A stretch of 64,000 nt of DNA from the NCBI GenBank assembly GCA_012295275.1, contig CM022665.1, forward strand, positions 8,504,976 through 8,568,975. The letters run 5' to 3'. Made by a program: the position numbers and the translations under genes. The notes beneath the pieces are model-generated. The model ran no database searches and was not told the DNA's origin. It saw nothing but the letters and a program-made list of their open reading frames with translations. Positions 14,801 through 28,800 of the stretch are shown here, piece by piece. This DNA is from Chrysomallon squamiferum (taxonomy: Eukaryota; Mollusca; Gastropoda; Neomphalida; Peltospiridae). Each line of letters opens with the position of its first letter. Positions within the stretch are counted from its first letter, which is position 1.

Positions 14801-17800
14801 TAACAAAATGTTACCTGATTGTGAAATAATATGCTGCAACCACTGAATCAACTTCAAAGCAAAAGTCTGGTGAGCAACAACAACATTGTGCATAACAAGA
14901 ACTTTCAAAGGTTTGCTGTTATGACGCGAGGTATTTCTCTAAAAGATGAATAGCAGAGAAATTTAAAAAAAAATTAAAACCAAGTTATTAATAATATCAA
15001 TAAAATCAATGCGCAAACCCTGTGTATTCCTTTGTATCGAATGTTTTGTTTTGGTTTTCTTTAAAACTTCTTTTCCTCTTGAATTTATCATTTTTCAGTT
15101 TAAACATCATTCAGACCACTATTTGAGAATTTATTAGTTTTTATACCTAATTCATTGTGAATCGTATTGTGCTTACATTTCCACCCCCCAAAAAAAATAT
15201 AAAAATAAAAATGAAAATCTGTGCTAGATTTTCTGATAAAAAAATCCATTATTTTTTATTAAACTGTAATGATACTGTTTTCAAAAAATTATAGTAAAAA
15301 TATATAATGATTATGCCTTTTTTGAATACACTATACAGAATATGTTCTTTGGAGATAATACTTGTCCAGTCTACTTATAAGAGTGAAGTCTTGAGATATT
15401 AACTTTCAAAGGCACCTGTCTTACATAAATCATCTAAGCTAATCAGATATTTTTGTTATTTAGTCAACTCCAGTATACCACTGTCTGTTTTATTTATTTC
15501 AAACAGTTGAAACAAAACAAAAACCTATTTCAGAATCAATACTAAATATTATTTTTTTAACAGTAGATCTAAGAATGAAAAAACAACAACAAAAAACCTA
15601 AAAAGCTATGATTTGAGAAAATAAAACAAAACAATTTAACTTCACAGTTAAGCCTCCCCCTAAAAATAAAGAGAACTAAAATACAAAACGTATAATTATG
15701 ATGATACCATTCTCAAGATGATGTGTGATATGAATAATCAATGTTCTGATAAACTAATATATGAATGATACATGACTGTTTTCTTATGCTTTAATAAAAT
15801 TCTATCCAGTTTTATTCAGAAACAGGTTCACATTATTGTATATGTGGTTCTTAATATTATATGCGTATGTTCAATGGAAACAATGATGGAAAATGATGAT
15901 ATGCTTGGTTTTAAATTGGCTGATTTTATTTAGTTTTTCAATATGTACTTCAAGCTTCTTTTTATTCTTAGTTGTATTACTAAAAGGCATCAACATTTGG
16001 ACTATCCAAAAAAAAAAAAAAAAAAAAAAAATAATAATAAACAAATAATAATTAAATTAAAAAAAAATAAATTAAAAAAAGAAGAAGAAAAAAAAAAAAA
16101 ATCACAAGACCACAAATATCTCAGTAAGTTAGTATAATTATTAACAAGCACTGACATACGGTAAAACATCTTTTAATTTAAGCAACACAAAAGCAAAGTT
16201 AAGTGTTTGTTAATTTGTTGTTTTATAAACATCCATTCTGATTAAAATTACACTTAGTAATATAATTTTGTGCCAGGAGTGAATACACCCATTTTGCTTT
16301 TCAGCAAATTAAATATGGCAACAACTTGATTTAAGCCTGATGCATTTGAAACACACAGAGCACCATTTTGAAGTAGTGCTTGAGATAAATACAATAACTA
16401 GTTTCACTTACTCTGCCTACATAAATGAAAATAATTTGATCTGGATCATTTCTGTTATCTAGTCATTAAAATGCACAGTACTGCTAGTGTGAAATGCATT
16501 TGACACCATTAAAATTAACAGACATTTAACCAACCTAAAAATAGTCAGTCAAGCAATATCACTACCCTTGATATTAAATGCTTTTATTAAAACATCTGGA
16601 TAAAAAATGCAACTAATCCAAATAATATTTTGACTATTCTATAAAATAAAATTTGTATTTTAAAATATTGGTAAAGATGTATTCTGCCATTTTTATTTTT
16701 TTATTTTTTAAATTAGAATATTAAAGATGAGATGTTCAACGATTATTAACTCAATTTAAATCTGATTATAATCAGGATCTTTTTTATTTCTGCAATTAAA
16801 ATAATGAAAATTCCCATCTAATTTAGAACCTATTTTCATTTTCATAATTTTACAGCAACTGTACCAACATGATAACAAGATATCTTATGGACTTGCAAGG
16901 TAGTATTAATAAAGAAAGTCTGATAAATGATACAATATGAAAATGAATGCTACTGGATGATCAGAATTTTCCATAAAACAAAATATGTTATTTAAAACAA
17001 AAATTTAAAAAAAGAAAAGAAAAATAAGAACCTAGAAACAGTAAACAATGTTAATCTGCATAAGACTTATTTTAATGAGTATTTCTCAATTTACGTTTTT
17101 TACTATTTTATATTATTATTCACTTTTGGTTTTTTTCACACCCTTTGGGTTTTTTTTAACATAAAAATGGATTAATTATATCAGATAAGATGACATATAT
17201 TTGTATTCAAATTCAGAGCATAAGCTGAATCTCTCAAAATGCATAATGGTTTAATCCATCTAAAGTAGTGTTGGAGCAATCAAATGCCATGCGTTTGAAA
17301 CAACACCTAATTTACCTCTATTACCTTGTTCATTATTTTAGACTGTTGAAAAAGAAAATTGAAAATGAATGATGTGTTATCTTCATTTCTTTGGAGATTT
17401 ACCTAAATTTTCCTCACTAGGCTAACTGACTCTGAAGATTTATAAAAAATAAAAATAAAATAAACTATGAAAATTAAAGATTTTTGTGCTGTTGTCTTTA
17501 GTAACAATTTCAGTGGTGCCCCCCACAAAACAAAAACAACAAAAAACTCAAACAAAACACAACAAAATAATTATCTATAAATGACTAATATTTAAAGAAA
17601 CATCAATGATAACTCATTTTTGTCATAATTTGTTTGTCTGTTATATATCTAAACAAGGAGCTTAACAGTTAATGCCATTTCCAAAAAGTACCATTATCAA
17701 CAACCTTTCTAGTTAATAAAATTTTAACCTATAATACCCAAATTGTTTCTTTTTTAATAATTTGAATATCAAATGAAAAGCAACATTTTACTATAATCTG

Positions 17801-17915
17801 TTTCTAAAAAAGAGAAATGACATTTCCTGTATATTGTTAAACAGATCCTGCTTCATACCTGAATGCTGCTACATTAAACAAAAAAAAAAAAAAAAAAAAT
17901 AATAATAATAATATA

Positions 17916-17946
<31 letters not shown>

Positions 17947-20900
17947 TAGAACTCTGCATTGTCCTCAAACATTTAAAAAATAAAAAATTATTTTCTTTTC
18001 TTGATTCAAACTAAAAATAACAATAAATAATTTTTTTTTTTTTTTTAAATAATTAAACAGCAATGTTTAAAACATCAGTTGTGAACATATTGAGGAAATA
18101 TTGACAAATAAACAATTTTTAAGAATGGATGAAATTATGGCAGATATATAATTAAAATTTAAATACAACGGTATCAGAGCTAATAATTTATTTTATGCAC
18201 ACTTATAATGAGGAAGGAAATATTAGAAATGAAAAAAAGTTCTGGAGCAATCCATAGCACTGAATATTCAGTTTCCAATTTTTTTTAAATTACTGATCAT
18301 AGATACTGGCAGTTTACTGTATCTATTTTGTTAATTAGTTTTAAGCAAAGATAATAGTTAAAAATGAGAATATCACACTAGTTTCAGATAAAAAAAATGA
18401 TGAAGGAAGCAAAAGCTATTTCTCAAACTAATTATCTCAAAGTGTCCCAATAAAATTAGCTGCTTGCTGCATGTAAGTGTTTAGTGTTGTATTAAAAAAA
18501 ATCTAAAATGTAATAATCTTAATTGTTGCATTTCCTTCTTTAAAAAAAAAAAAAAAAAAAAAAATTTGAATTTACATAAAGGAAAAAGATAGAATTGTTG
18601 TTTGGTAGTACGATTCAGGTAAATAAAAAACCTTTAAAATGTTTATAAAAAATTCTGTTTTGAATTTCAAAAGAAAGATTATTAGAGCATTGGGAGATTA
18701 AATAAGATTATACTGTATTTCACAAAAGCAGAAACACAACACCACAGAAAAATATAATACAAAGAATTTTGAAAGGACAATAACTGTTTCAGGCGAAAAA
18801 TGTTATCTAAGATTTTAAAAACATTTTTTATTTTTTTATAAACTATAAATATTGGTACATTATTTTAGATATTTTTGGACTGTAAATTTGCTGGTTTTTG
18901 TTATTTATGTTTTCTTTATGAATTTAAAAAAATAAAATAAAATAATATCTTTTATAAAAAATATCTTGCTCACAGCCTATTTAAATAGAATATTAATAAA
19001 AGGTGATGACATCAATTCCTATTAACATAATATTATAAATTAATGATAAATGTAGAGCTTAATATTAAACAGTATAATTAAAAAGACTTATTTTAATTTC
19101 AGGAAAAAGGAACTATTTCCCTTAATCATTTGAATGTCTATAGTACAAGTCTTAAAATGCAAAAACATTACATTCAAGTACTGTTGGGGTGATCTGTCTT
19201 TAAACCAAGATTTTTTTTTTAAATTAAAAACTGTTTAATTTCAGTTGATACTAAAAATATTCACAAATGCTATATTGAGAAATACCATTTAGACCAGTAC
19301 TGAGAAAGAATTAAAGCTGTTATTAATAAGGCTACTAAACAAAACCATACCATTAAAATATCATATATGCCAAACCCCAAGTCACCTCCCTGCAAAACAA
19401 ATATAAAATTCTGAAGAAAAAAAAAACCCAAAACAACTGACAAAGCTGTGGATCAAAGGTTGGAACTGATTAGTAAACATATATACTCTTTTCTTTTGTT
19501 GTCTTTAATTCATATTCATTTTATTCATCGTTTAAAATCTATATTTATCTATTAAAAAAAAAAAAAAGCAGCTTGTAATACCATTTATTCTGCTATAGAA
19601 ATTAGAAAATAAAAATGAATTATTAATACTTTGAATATCTGATTAATAAGAAATAAATATTTTACTTTGCTATGTTTAATACTACTGTCATTTTCTCAGT
19701 AACAGTGATGTTAAAAAGTTAATTTTTCTTCAAAATTCTTTTAAAAAGTAGTTAGTAGTGGTTCAGATGCAATGTTTTGTATTTCATATTTTAAACTAAA
19801 CTAAAATATAGCAGTAGCAGCTTTAGAGTTTGAAACAGGAAGAGTTCAAAAGAAAATTTAAAAGTCAGGAAATCTCTGACAAATGTATTAACCATTTTTA
19901 AAAAACAAAAATTTAAAAAAAAGATGTAAGATAAACAAAAAATATTTAAAAATTCACATTCATATTTGTATCTATGTATCTAACTATAAATTATAATATT
20001 TTATCTACATATATGATAATGTAAAGAAAAACATTATGTTTTCTTAAAACAAAAATAAGTAATCAATATAAATGATATCTAACAACAATGACCTCTTGCA
20101 TGAATCTTTTGCACTAGCAATACGATTTTAATTTTTCCTTCATAACATTTATAGAAAAATTACAGAAAATGTATCTGAAATGATTTTGTATAAAGACATT
20201 AATTTTGGCAGTGCTAAGTGAAAAGTAAATATACTGTTTGTTAAAATTAATGATATTATAGAAACATTAGAGGCACCCCTAACATTATTTATGCAGTACT
20301 ATATTTTTCAGTTTAAAGTGTACCCATGGTGATAGAGAAATAGTCTAAATAAATTCTGTCTTCTTTAGTGTCCTTTTTGTTTTCATCTATGAAATTTTAT
20401 TTAATAACCAATTATAACTACAAGAGAATATCTGGGTATCTCCATTTTTCTGTGGTCATCTCAATGGGAACTGAATTAACATAGTTTCTACTTGCATAAG
20501 AAAAAAAAATCCCAGCTATCAGTCTGTCACTTATACAAGCCAGTGTGATGATATCACAACTATAGTTGTGAAAGGACAAACTATTTGTTTTAGAACAATG
20601 CTGTTTATGGTCATGCTTTATTATTACTGGTAAAAGGCCATACAAAATAATAACTTTGCAGTATAAAAAACTTTTCAGACAATTTCTTTGTATCAAACAT
20701 GTACACTATATTTATAAAAAGCTTCTGTATTTACTATATAACAGTTTCTCAAGTTTTACTGTAATGGAGTTCTGTATCAAATGGAAAATAAAAGTCTTGT
20801 CTTTTTCACAGATTATTTAATGTAGGAAAAATGGATGTATTAAATTAATTTACCCTATATTATTAAGTGATTATGAATGATAGAATGATTTTTTTCTATG

Positions 20901-23900
20901 TGTAATTATTTGCTCTATTAATTTTATAACAATGAACAGTTTCACTTCTGACTTAAATGTACAGTAGCATATTTTGACTCAAGTTCAGCAGTATTACTTC
21001 CCTATTTTGAACATCTACTGTTATAAAGAAGTATTCAAATATCCAATTTCAATATCAGATCTATCTGGATTTTTAAAGCTTGATATATAAATTACATCTT
21101 TATAATATTTTGAAAAATGATAGCAAGTTCACCAAAACCTGTCTGTTATTGCAAAATATAACTTCATTCCTAATATTCATGGTATTGACAATAGGTATGT
21201 GGAAAGCAGTGGAATTTTGAGAATTAATGTAAATTACAAATGAGTCACTGGGGGTTCTTTGGGTGGTTTACTCCACCACTGGCTGGAAGAAACAAAATTG
21301 TATTTACCTCTATAATTTCCTTTGCCTTTTCACATTCTTGCTCAGTCCCAGACTTTACAATGCTTCTCCCCTTGAAATGAAATAAATTTAAAAAAATAGA
21401 ATAAAATGCAATGTCTGTATATATGGAATCAAAATATATTTCCAAAGATGTTCACATGGCCTTGTTTTATTTTTGTTTTAATTTTGTTTTAACAAACATA
21501 TAATTTTGACATAAGAAAAATATACGAAGAATTCAAATTTCAGTTTACTGTCAATTAATATACCTCTCTGTCGACAATGGTAGCATAATCAATGGCTTCT
21601 CTTTGACTGCAGTCCACAGCTCTCTGTAATGTAGTGATCACCTGGCGGTAAAGAACAGTCACTGATTAATACATTTCAATAGAAATTTGTAATATTAATT
21701 AATGAACTTATTGCAAACTTTGGGTTAATTCTTATTTTATTTTAATGTTAAATCAACAGTATTCATACATTTAAAAAAAAAAATTAAATAATTTATTTCT
21801 AATTAAACTTGCACTAGTCATTAAAAGAATGTTATATTTCCTCCTCCTTGAAATGCAAAATATGGTAAATATCACTTTACAGAATTACACAACATTGCTG
21901 AATATACTTGATCTGCATTGATCAAGTTTCAGTAACTAATTACCTGATCGTAATTATGAACCTCATCATTAAACAGCATGCAGTGATATATATCTGGTAT
22001 AGTTTCTTCTGCTTCAAGTCCTTCAGGTAACTGGACACAGTGCTCCCACATGAGAAGATCAATGGCATACTGCAAGGTTGCTATAAACAAAGCACTGGCT
22101 CGATTTGCTAAGTCTACTGGTAGCAGTTCTACAGGATTCTAGAAAAATGAGTAAAAATAATAATTTTCACATGTATTCTATAAACTGGAAGTAGAATTTT
22201 ACACAATAAAAATATACAATTGGATAAAATACAATAGCTTGTAAAATCCAGGCTCACATTTACAATGTTACGGTGGATAGTAATTTGGTCTAACTTTTAC
22301 TTATATTAATCATTATTCAGTGAGTACTCATGAAAGCAGATACCAAACTTACAACTTCACTACTTTCTGCTGTAGAAGAACTGTGCAATGAACAGAAGGG
22401 TTCTGTTTTCCATGCCTCTGTGTCACCACAATCACAATAGCCATTTCCTCCAGAGGTATTCATCTGGAATAGATTGTCAAATTATCTAAGTGTCAACAAT
22501 TTTATTACAGAAATATATAAAATTTATAGTCTGTTTTAATGTTTTGTTGCAATCTCCAGTAATGATAAAATATTTGCATGAAGTGAAATGTTATCAATAT
22601 ATTTATCGATATTGTATGGTTTATGTAATTTCAGTGAATGTCAAACTAAGTTTTGCTGTAACTTTTAACATAAAATAAAAAATAGTAATAAATAATACAA
22701 TACAAACCCTATATCGGTGCTGTTTGTGCGAACTTTTCTGAAAACAGTCTATACAGAAGACGCAAGTTGGATCATTAGCACAATCCCTGTTGAAAAAACA
22801 ACAACATATAAATAAATCTAACAATAAATTTATTAATCGCTGCAGAATTAACAAGTTTTATTTCACAACACATTTCTAGTCTCCACTGTCAACAAATTGC
22901 ATAAAGAGACAAGTTGTTTTTATCCTTATTTTATTTTTAATAATTCAGAAAAAAATAGAAATTAATTTGTCACATTATGAAATTTAGTTGGGGTTTTTTG
23001 TGTTTTTTTTGTTGTTGTTTTTAACAGATACACACATTCATATTCAAAATAATTTTTTATAAGTAATATACCTGCAGCTGTATGTGGGTTCTCCTGGTTT
23101 AAAAACATGCCCACATATCTGTGATGGTTTATCTGAATTTTTTAGTTGAGAGAAAACTTCTGCTGGGTCACCACCACATATAAATTCTGTCATTGGCTGA
23201 AATAAGTACTTTTCAGCAAGATGTTCTTCTTTTGCAGAATCATGGCTATTGCCAAACACCAGTGGTACCCACACACTAAAATGTCTTTTAATACCATTTA
23301 GCAGTTCCCCTATTTCACAACAATGCTTCCAGTGCTATACAAAATAAAAATAAAACCAACAAATTAATGGCAATGAATAAAGCTTTATTTCTATGTAATT
23401 TCTGGTTATTTTTATAATTATTATTATTCTTATTATTTTTTTTATATTAATTCATTACTAATATAGTAATAACTAAGAGGGAAAGATTAATTCATGATCC
23501 ACACATGTATCACTATCGGTATCACTCATTTTGTTACATTATGATCCCCTTGCATTGATTATGCTTAAAATACTTTATGCACACTAAATTACATTATCGT
23601 ATTGCTTAAGTACTTTCTTTATCTTTTCAGCCTATCAGCATATGCAACCAATATGGTTTTCTTTCAAAACCATGTACATTGATGATTGCAGTACTGAAAA
23701 GTAAAAATTACTGGTCTTTCTGTCATCTGACATTTTTGTTTCTAATATATATACTCTATCTGTGGTGCATCATTTTGATTCTGAATTATTAAATATTGAC
23801 TATATCATTTTAAATATCTTACCAAATTTTAAATTTTTTAACTTATTTTTTTATTTTGACGTGGCTTTGTAATTGTAGGGTTGTTAAGTTACTAAAAGTT

Positions 23901-24065
23901 ACATAATCATGTAACAATAAATTTATTCATTAAAATAATTAAATAAGGCCATGCCTTCAATACCTAATGAATAAATATATAATTTTCACAACGTACCTCA
24001 AGAACATCATCTTGGGAGAATTTATGCACAACAGTGTATGAGTGTCCTTTGGGTAATTGCGCCAT
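128..24065 (-). CDS. UBR2: UBR1/UBR2-family N-recognin E3 ubiquitin ligase, spliced, 3' end beyond the window
   Basis: The family recognises destabilising N-terminal residues (N-degrons) and ubiquitinates the protein for proteasomal degradation. 33 in-phase GT/AG exons, in transcript order: 23997-24065, 23072-23334, 22708-22786, 22353-22463, 21944-22138, 21564-21641, 21308-21370, 14815-14938, 14486-14629, 14314-14350, 13957-14008, 12537-12635 or 11981-12079, 10527-10608, 10186-10264, 9628-9736, 8772-8900, 8206-8293, 7734-7820, 7375-7436, 5740-5850, 5519-5584, 5152-5228, 4643-4737, 4231-4355, 3956-4008, 3524-3626, 3342-3390, 2970-3124, 2487-2580, 2156-2247, 1396-1643, 876-1031, 128-268. About 1171 of an expected 1750 or so residues are present. 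Domain order is UBR box, ClpS-like domain, helical middle ([32 protein letters not shown]), basic helix, RING-H2 start. PMAHSEL and [10 protein letters not shown] favour UBR2 over UBR1, though invertebrates may have one co-orthologue. The start ATG at 24063-24065 has an in-frame stop upstream. Confidence 0.95.
2803..2839. repeat. Poly-A run in a UBR2-like intron
   Basis: An uninterrupted A tract of about 37 bases followed by A/G-rich DNA, between exons 2970-3124 and 2487-2580. On the gene's strand it is a T tract. It has no other visible feature. Confidence 0.9.
6236..6808. repeat. Perfect two-copy tandem duplication, 285-bp unit, intronic
   Basis: The sequence from 6236 to 6520 is repeated without any mismatch that I can see from 6521 to about 6808. 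It lies in the intron between exons 7375-7436 and 5740-5850. The unit has no recognisable coding or transposon signature. The perfect identity means a very recent duplication or an assembly error. Confidence 0.92.
6917..7012. other. GC-rich unexplained island in a UBR2-like intron
   Basis: About 95 bases of clearly higher GC stand out in very AT-rich intron DNA, just beyond the 285-bp duplication. Open frames cross it on both strands (plus: about 33 codons ending WTPYKRE and stop; minus: a frame with [11 protein letters not shown]). The neighbouring UBR exons join in phase without it. It could be an alternative exon, a transposon fragment or a regulatory element; I cannot decide. Confidence 0.4.
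11981..12079 (-). CDS. UBR2: UBR2-like alternative exon 12b
   Basis: The second 99-base, phase-0 copy, 457 bases downstream of exon 12a in transcript direction. It encodes 33 residues starting [17 protein letters not shown] and ending FTVPTL. The acceptor (poly-T then TAG) and donor (GTAGGT) look good and there is no stop. Both copies keep the conserved MKEF, DDH, SVQ and FTVP positions, so both are under protein-level constraint. They differ mainly at the start and in the charged patch after DDH. Confidence 0.88.
12537..12635 (-). CDS. UBR2: UBR2-like alternative exon 12a
   Basis: A 99-base, phase-0 exon with acceptor CACAG and donor GTAGGT. It encodes 33 residues starting [17 protein letters not shown] and ending FTVPSL, matching the family segment between the [10 protein letters not shown] exon and the [10 protein letters not shown] exon. 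It is a paralogue of the exon at 11981-12079 (21 of 33 residues identical by my count). Known UBR1/UBR2 proteins have only one copy of this segment, so transcripts should use one or the other. Confidence 0.88.
14939..21307 (-). other. Long 6.4 kb intron of the UBR2-like gene
   Basis: This is the largest intron in the gene, between the exons at 21308-21370 and 14815-14938. It is AT-rich with many poly-A runs (about 16010-16100, 17880-17946, 18541-18563). The flanking exons join in phase and match the family without missing residues, so no exon is expected inside. I saw no transposon, RNA gene or nested gene. Confidence 0.75.
21308..22138 (-). CDS. UBR2: UBR2-like exons 5-7: ClpS-like N-domain
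   Basis: Exons 21944-22138 (65 codons), 21564-21641 (26 codons) and 21308-21370 (21 codons) follow the UBR box, all phase 0. The motif [15 protein letters not shown] is the hallmark of the ClpS-like domain, which in this family reads bulky hydrophobic (type-2) N-terminal residues. It continues with [12 protein letters not shown] and a DREGRS turn. Sequence agrees closely with what is known of animal UBR1/UBR2. Confidence 0.92.
22353..23334 (-). CDS. UBR2: UBR2-like exons 2-4: zinc-binding UBR box
   Basis: Three exons (23072-23334, 22708-22786, 22353-22463) encode residues 24-174. The UBR box runs from about residue 97 ([16 protein letters not shown]) through [11 protein letters not shown] and the HKQHRYR stretch to [10 protein letters not shown] and FCSLH at about 164. 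The Cys/His ligands expected for the zinc-stabilised pocket that binds type-1 (basic) N-degrons are present and in order. Phase is continuous: exon 2 ends two bases into an Arg codon completed by exon 3. Confidence 0.95.
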
Positions 24066-25853
24066 CACAGATGCTGTCAGTCCATCTGTTTTTCATTCAT
24101 GGCGAATATAACGAATCTTTTTCAAATGCAATAGGATGAATTAAACAGTAAAGTTCTTATTGCCAAAGACACACTGTATTACTGCATTACACATAGATAA
24201 TTACTGTTTTATGATAGAAATAAATCTGTTACTTTTGTAAATAAAAGTTTTCTGTTGATTTTAGTACGAAACTACGGCTTTTGAAGTGAAGGGTTACACA
24301 AAAACATATTGTATATTTTTCGAAAGAGGATTCATAAATTAAATGCATTTTTGAATTATGTATTTTCCTGTCATGTTATATAAAAGAGTTTTAGATGATC
24401 TGTTTTAATTTATTTGCATATGAAGAAAATATTTAAAGACACATGTAAACCGCAATTTAAGGCTAATACATTTAAAGTGAAACTAAGCTAGACCAATCCC
24501 CTTTCGCATTGAAAATTATATATTTATTCAATGCTTCAAAGCGTAACACATGTTTGTGACACATTTAATACAAATTCAGAGGTTTTACTTTATTTGCGGT
24601 AGATTATGCAAACAGTTGTAGGTTAAAATAAATGTATTTCTTTTAGTTCTACACATCTAACAACAAGTGATGTATATAAACTAAACACATTTTTTACCAG
24701 TACCAACAGAACATAACAATATTAAGTATTTAAACTAATTCAAACAGCCAACATAAATTTACTTCAATTTTTTTTATTTTCTTTTATTAATTAATTTTTG
24801 TAAAGTTATTTTTAAAATTTATTAGTTTATATAAGCTTTTATTTGCGCTTTTTGTAGATATTCAGTAATTAATAATTTGATTATTGTTGGTATGTGATTA
24901 AATTTATCATTAGAAAGAAAATATCTAAAACTGCACTAAATTGGGATATTATACAACCTAATACTTAATTACACAGTAAAATAAACAAATCATCAAACTT
25001 TCCAGACATCTGCAACAACAACATGTCATTTGCTGAGAATACCACACATATGGCCATAGCCAGATTAACTACCTGCTACCTCATATTTTTTTTAATGAAA
25101 TTTGGCAGACTTTGAGAGAAAGGCACATTTGTATATATGATTTAAAGTCCTGAATAGGCTTACCTTAGTCACATGATGATTATTTTGAAACAGTAAACTT
25201 GTCTGTGGATTGTCTGAATCTTTTCAAAGATCACAAATTGAATGTGAAGATGAATATGTATAGCAGATCATGATATTTGTTATTCTGGAAGATATGTAAA
25301 AATAATGTCAAAACAGAAACTCAAATGAGTGAATTCCCGTTTGAGGGACGTAATTAAGCACCACAAAAACCAGGTGACCTTTCAATGTGGTGCAGAGATG
25401 GCATTTGTCACATACCTAATCATGGAAATAATAACATTTTGATAATCATAAATTCACATAATCATTTAAAATAAAATGTCTCAATACTGACACACTTAAC
25501 AAAAATGTTTATGATGTATTTGTTGCATGAATTTTCCACCAGTTAATGAATTCATATCGTCTAAAGGATCTAAATGACTGCTTGTAACAGTGACTGCCAT
25601 TCATAAAATTCAGGAAAGCAGGGAAATATTTCCAAATATTGTAGCCATTTTTCCTGACATTAAAAAAAATTGTGTGTGTGCAATACAACATAATTTAAAT
25701 ATTTTTTAAATTTTTACTATCATCAGTATTCTTTGTGAAATTAAAGTGTGTACCATAGCTTAAATTCTGTATTCAAGTTTAACATTTCAAATTTTCAGCA
25801 GTTCACCAAGAACATTAACTACTTATTGTAGACGGTTTTCATACAGAAGCAAA
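24066..25853. promoter_or_regulatory. Head-to-head spacer between UBR2-like and NUDT14-like genes
   Basis: The two start codons face away from each other across 1.8 kb, so both promoters must lie here or in unseen 5' exons. The spacer is AT-rich, has no repeat expansion and shows no CpG island or clear TATA box. A slightly GC-richer patch near 25320-25415 is the only standout. That it acts as one bidirectional promoter is inference. Confidence 0.4.
24077..24100 (-). promoter_or_regulatory. Short upstream ORF before the UBR2-like start
   Basis: Twelve bases upstream of the main start codon, a complete seven-codon reading frame (MNEKQMD, stop) lies in a different frame. If the transcription start is further upstream this would be a uORF able to dampen translation of the ligase. 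The transcript start is not known, so its presence in the mRNA is inference. Confidence 0.35.
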
Positions 25854-28800
25854 ATGGAAAAAATAGAAGATGTGACAATTGGTCCCTGTCCAAATTCTAA
25901 ATATCTCAGTCCAAGGAGAATGCATTATAAACAGGTATTCTTCAAAACATTAATTCACAAGCAGAATTACCCATTGTCATATTTGGTGACATTAAAATAT
26001 ACCATTAGAAATATATCGCTTAAATTTTCTCACAGAAGGAGAAACAATATTTTATTTCAAAATAATGTTTTATTATAATTTATAGTATTTTATATTATTA
26101 ATTATGAACCTGTATTTGTAAATTCTTTAATTTCTTTAAAATACTGTATAATATGATTATAATGCATAATGAAATGTAGATATCATTTCAAATTTAAGGA
26201 GACAGGTCATTTTTGTTTTGTGTTGCAAAAATGAAATTTGATAGAAATAATCCCCTTTTGTTACCATAAAAAACTAATACTAGTTTATTTTTTATGAAAA
26301 ATAATTTATTTTTTGCTTTTTTTAATATTATAGTCCATTATATGAACTCTTGGGGTTCATCATAAATATGTGTTTCTACAAAATAACAGAAAGTAATTAG
26401 TCTTTTTTTACATATTTCCAAAGAAATAATTTTAAAAAATAATATGTTTTTCATTCATCTTTTGAAACAGCAGAAAAACTACATAAACATTGTATGAAAA
26501 GAACAGTTATTTTGTCCAAGATGTTCTTTCTGTCATTTTGTAGTCTTTGTTTCTAAATACATATATTCCAAATTTGGAATCTCTAGCACAAATAGTTTTC
26601 ATGCACCATCTTCCTGAAAATGTTAGATTGGTACAACAAATGATGTGGTAAAAAAAACACGAATGAAAATTTATAAACTTTATTTCCATTTATTCATAAT
26701 AAGCGGAAATATGGTTTATAAAATATCATTTATTTTATGTGGCTATAGGGGTGATTTATGCATTATTATTATGTTATCTGTGTATTTGCACTTCCTTCTG
26801 CAAAAAACCTGAAACATTTATCTGAAATTTTTGTTTTAAATATATTCATTTTCTAACTACTATCATGTCAAAAACTAAAAAAAACTATTTTGTTTATTCC
26901 AGTTTTGTAATTTTTCACCTAGTGTGTCCCCTTAACATTTTACAGAATTTAATAGTGACATCTGCACAATATCTGAGAGATATGTTGAAATACAGATATA
27001 AGAAAAGAAATTGTCTGGAACTATTTGGAAAATGAAAAACAATATTTATTTAAAATTTACATGAATGATATTTTCCTTGTTTCCAATAAATAATGCAATT
27101 TGTGATTAATAATTTTAATAAAGTAATATATATTTCACTAAATGTTAACATTTACAGAATGGACAGAATAAAGTATGGGATTTGCTAAAAGTTCATGATA
27201 GGTAAGTTTCATCATGACTTAAAGATTAACATAGTTTTTCAAAGGAAATTATTGTGAGAAAAGCTTATTAAAATACAAAATCCTACCTGAATATAATAGA
27301 AAAACTTTTTTTAATTAGAATATTTTGTTTGCAATGGTTTATAAAAAAATTATTTCTGTCTTAAATGTAGTGTCAATTTTTGGATGTGTATTTTGAACTT
27401 TCAGCTGAATGTTTACTTGAGTTAAATAATTATTATAAAGATCTGTGATGTTCCTTTTTTATTTTGAAAATTACTGAGGATTAAGAAATTGAAATATAAT
27501 ATATTTTACTTAAACATAATTAATACAACAAAGGGTGTCTTTTAGATTTGTTATTTTTAACATGTCCTTTTTTCACAGACGGTTATTACGCGACTAAATA
27601 TATTTTTTATACTTACAGTGTGTCTATAATAATTCACAATATTTCAAGAAATGTACTGATCTTTGTCAAACAGTTTAGGCCAGGTAATATATGTTTCCTT
27701 ATTTTATTTAAAATATACTTCCATTGTTTGAATGTCCTGGAAATACTCCACTAAAACAAGTATTCTGTATTAAAAGTGTTTTTAATCCAGAAGTACTTAT
27801 TGTATAAAATCCTTTATCTTTTAGTTATATACTTAGCTAGTGCCAAAACATTCCTTGAAGATGGTGTTGAGAAAATCAACACGACCAAATATCCATCATC
27901 TTTGGGAATCACTATTGAGCTGTGTGCAGGAATTGTTGACAAGAACCAGACTCATCAAATGATTGCTCAAGAAGAAATTCTGGAGGAATGTGGCTACAAA
28001 GTTCCACTGGAAAAAATAGAGAAAGTCACATCCTACAGGTAAATTTTCAGTGTCGTTTGCCTCTCATATACAATATTTGGTTTAGCTGACGTATTCCTGC
28101 TTGCTTCTTTCTTTGTCAGGAAGATATGTTACACAAGCTGTATTTGCATTTGTGAACAGTTTTGATTTTCCTTGTTGTTTTTTCACATTACTGTTATTAT
28201 GTACCATATTTATATACCACTTTCCCTACTAAGTGTATACAGAGGTGCATTACAGTGTAAAATAATAATATGAGAAAATATAAACATGTTAAAATAAATG
28301 TAAACATAATTGTGAACATGTTGAAATGGGGGTAGAAATTATTAATAGCATTTAAAAATTGTTTAAAATAATTAACAGACTAGCTTAACATTTTAAAATT
28401 GGAGAAATAAAAAGTAACTATAATTATATCCAAAAAATGGATTTGAAAGAAATGGGTTGACAGCACTTTAATTAGCCCCTAGGGTTTTTCACTTGCGTTA
28501 CTTAAACTTTTTCAGATTATAAAAAAGAAAATATATTTATCAATATCCTAACAAGATGTTGTGTGTTAAAAATGTTTATTGCCCACACAGAATATTGAAG
28601 TTAGTACATAGTAACAGACTTTCTGCTTTGGATGTCAATAAAAAATATATTTTTTTTTTTTGGCATAGTAACCTGGGATAGAAGTTTGACTTGGCCATCA
28701 GTATTTTTAGTTACCAGGTTGGATAAAACAACTTATAAGATCAAAGCTTTTACACATATGCACAGAGAGATGTAAATTCATTTACCCACACTAACTGTAT

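Noticed and set aside
27548-27754. Alternative longer exon 3 of the NUDT14-like gene starting at the AG at 27584-27585
   Set aside because: From that acceptor the incoming phase meets a stop almost at once; the acceptor at 27618 gives S-V-S-I and matches the family.
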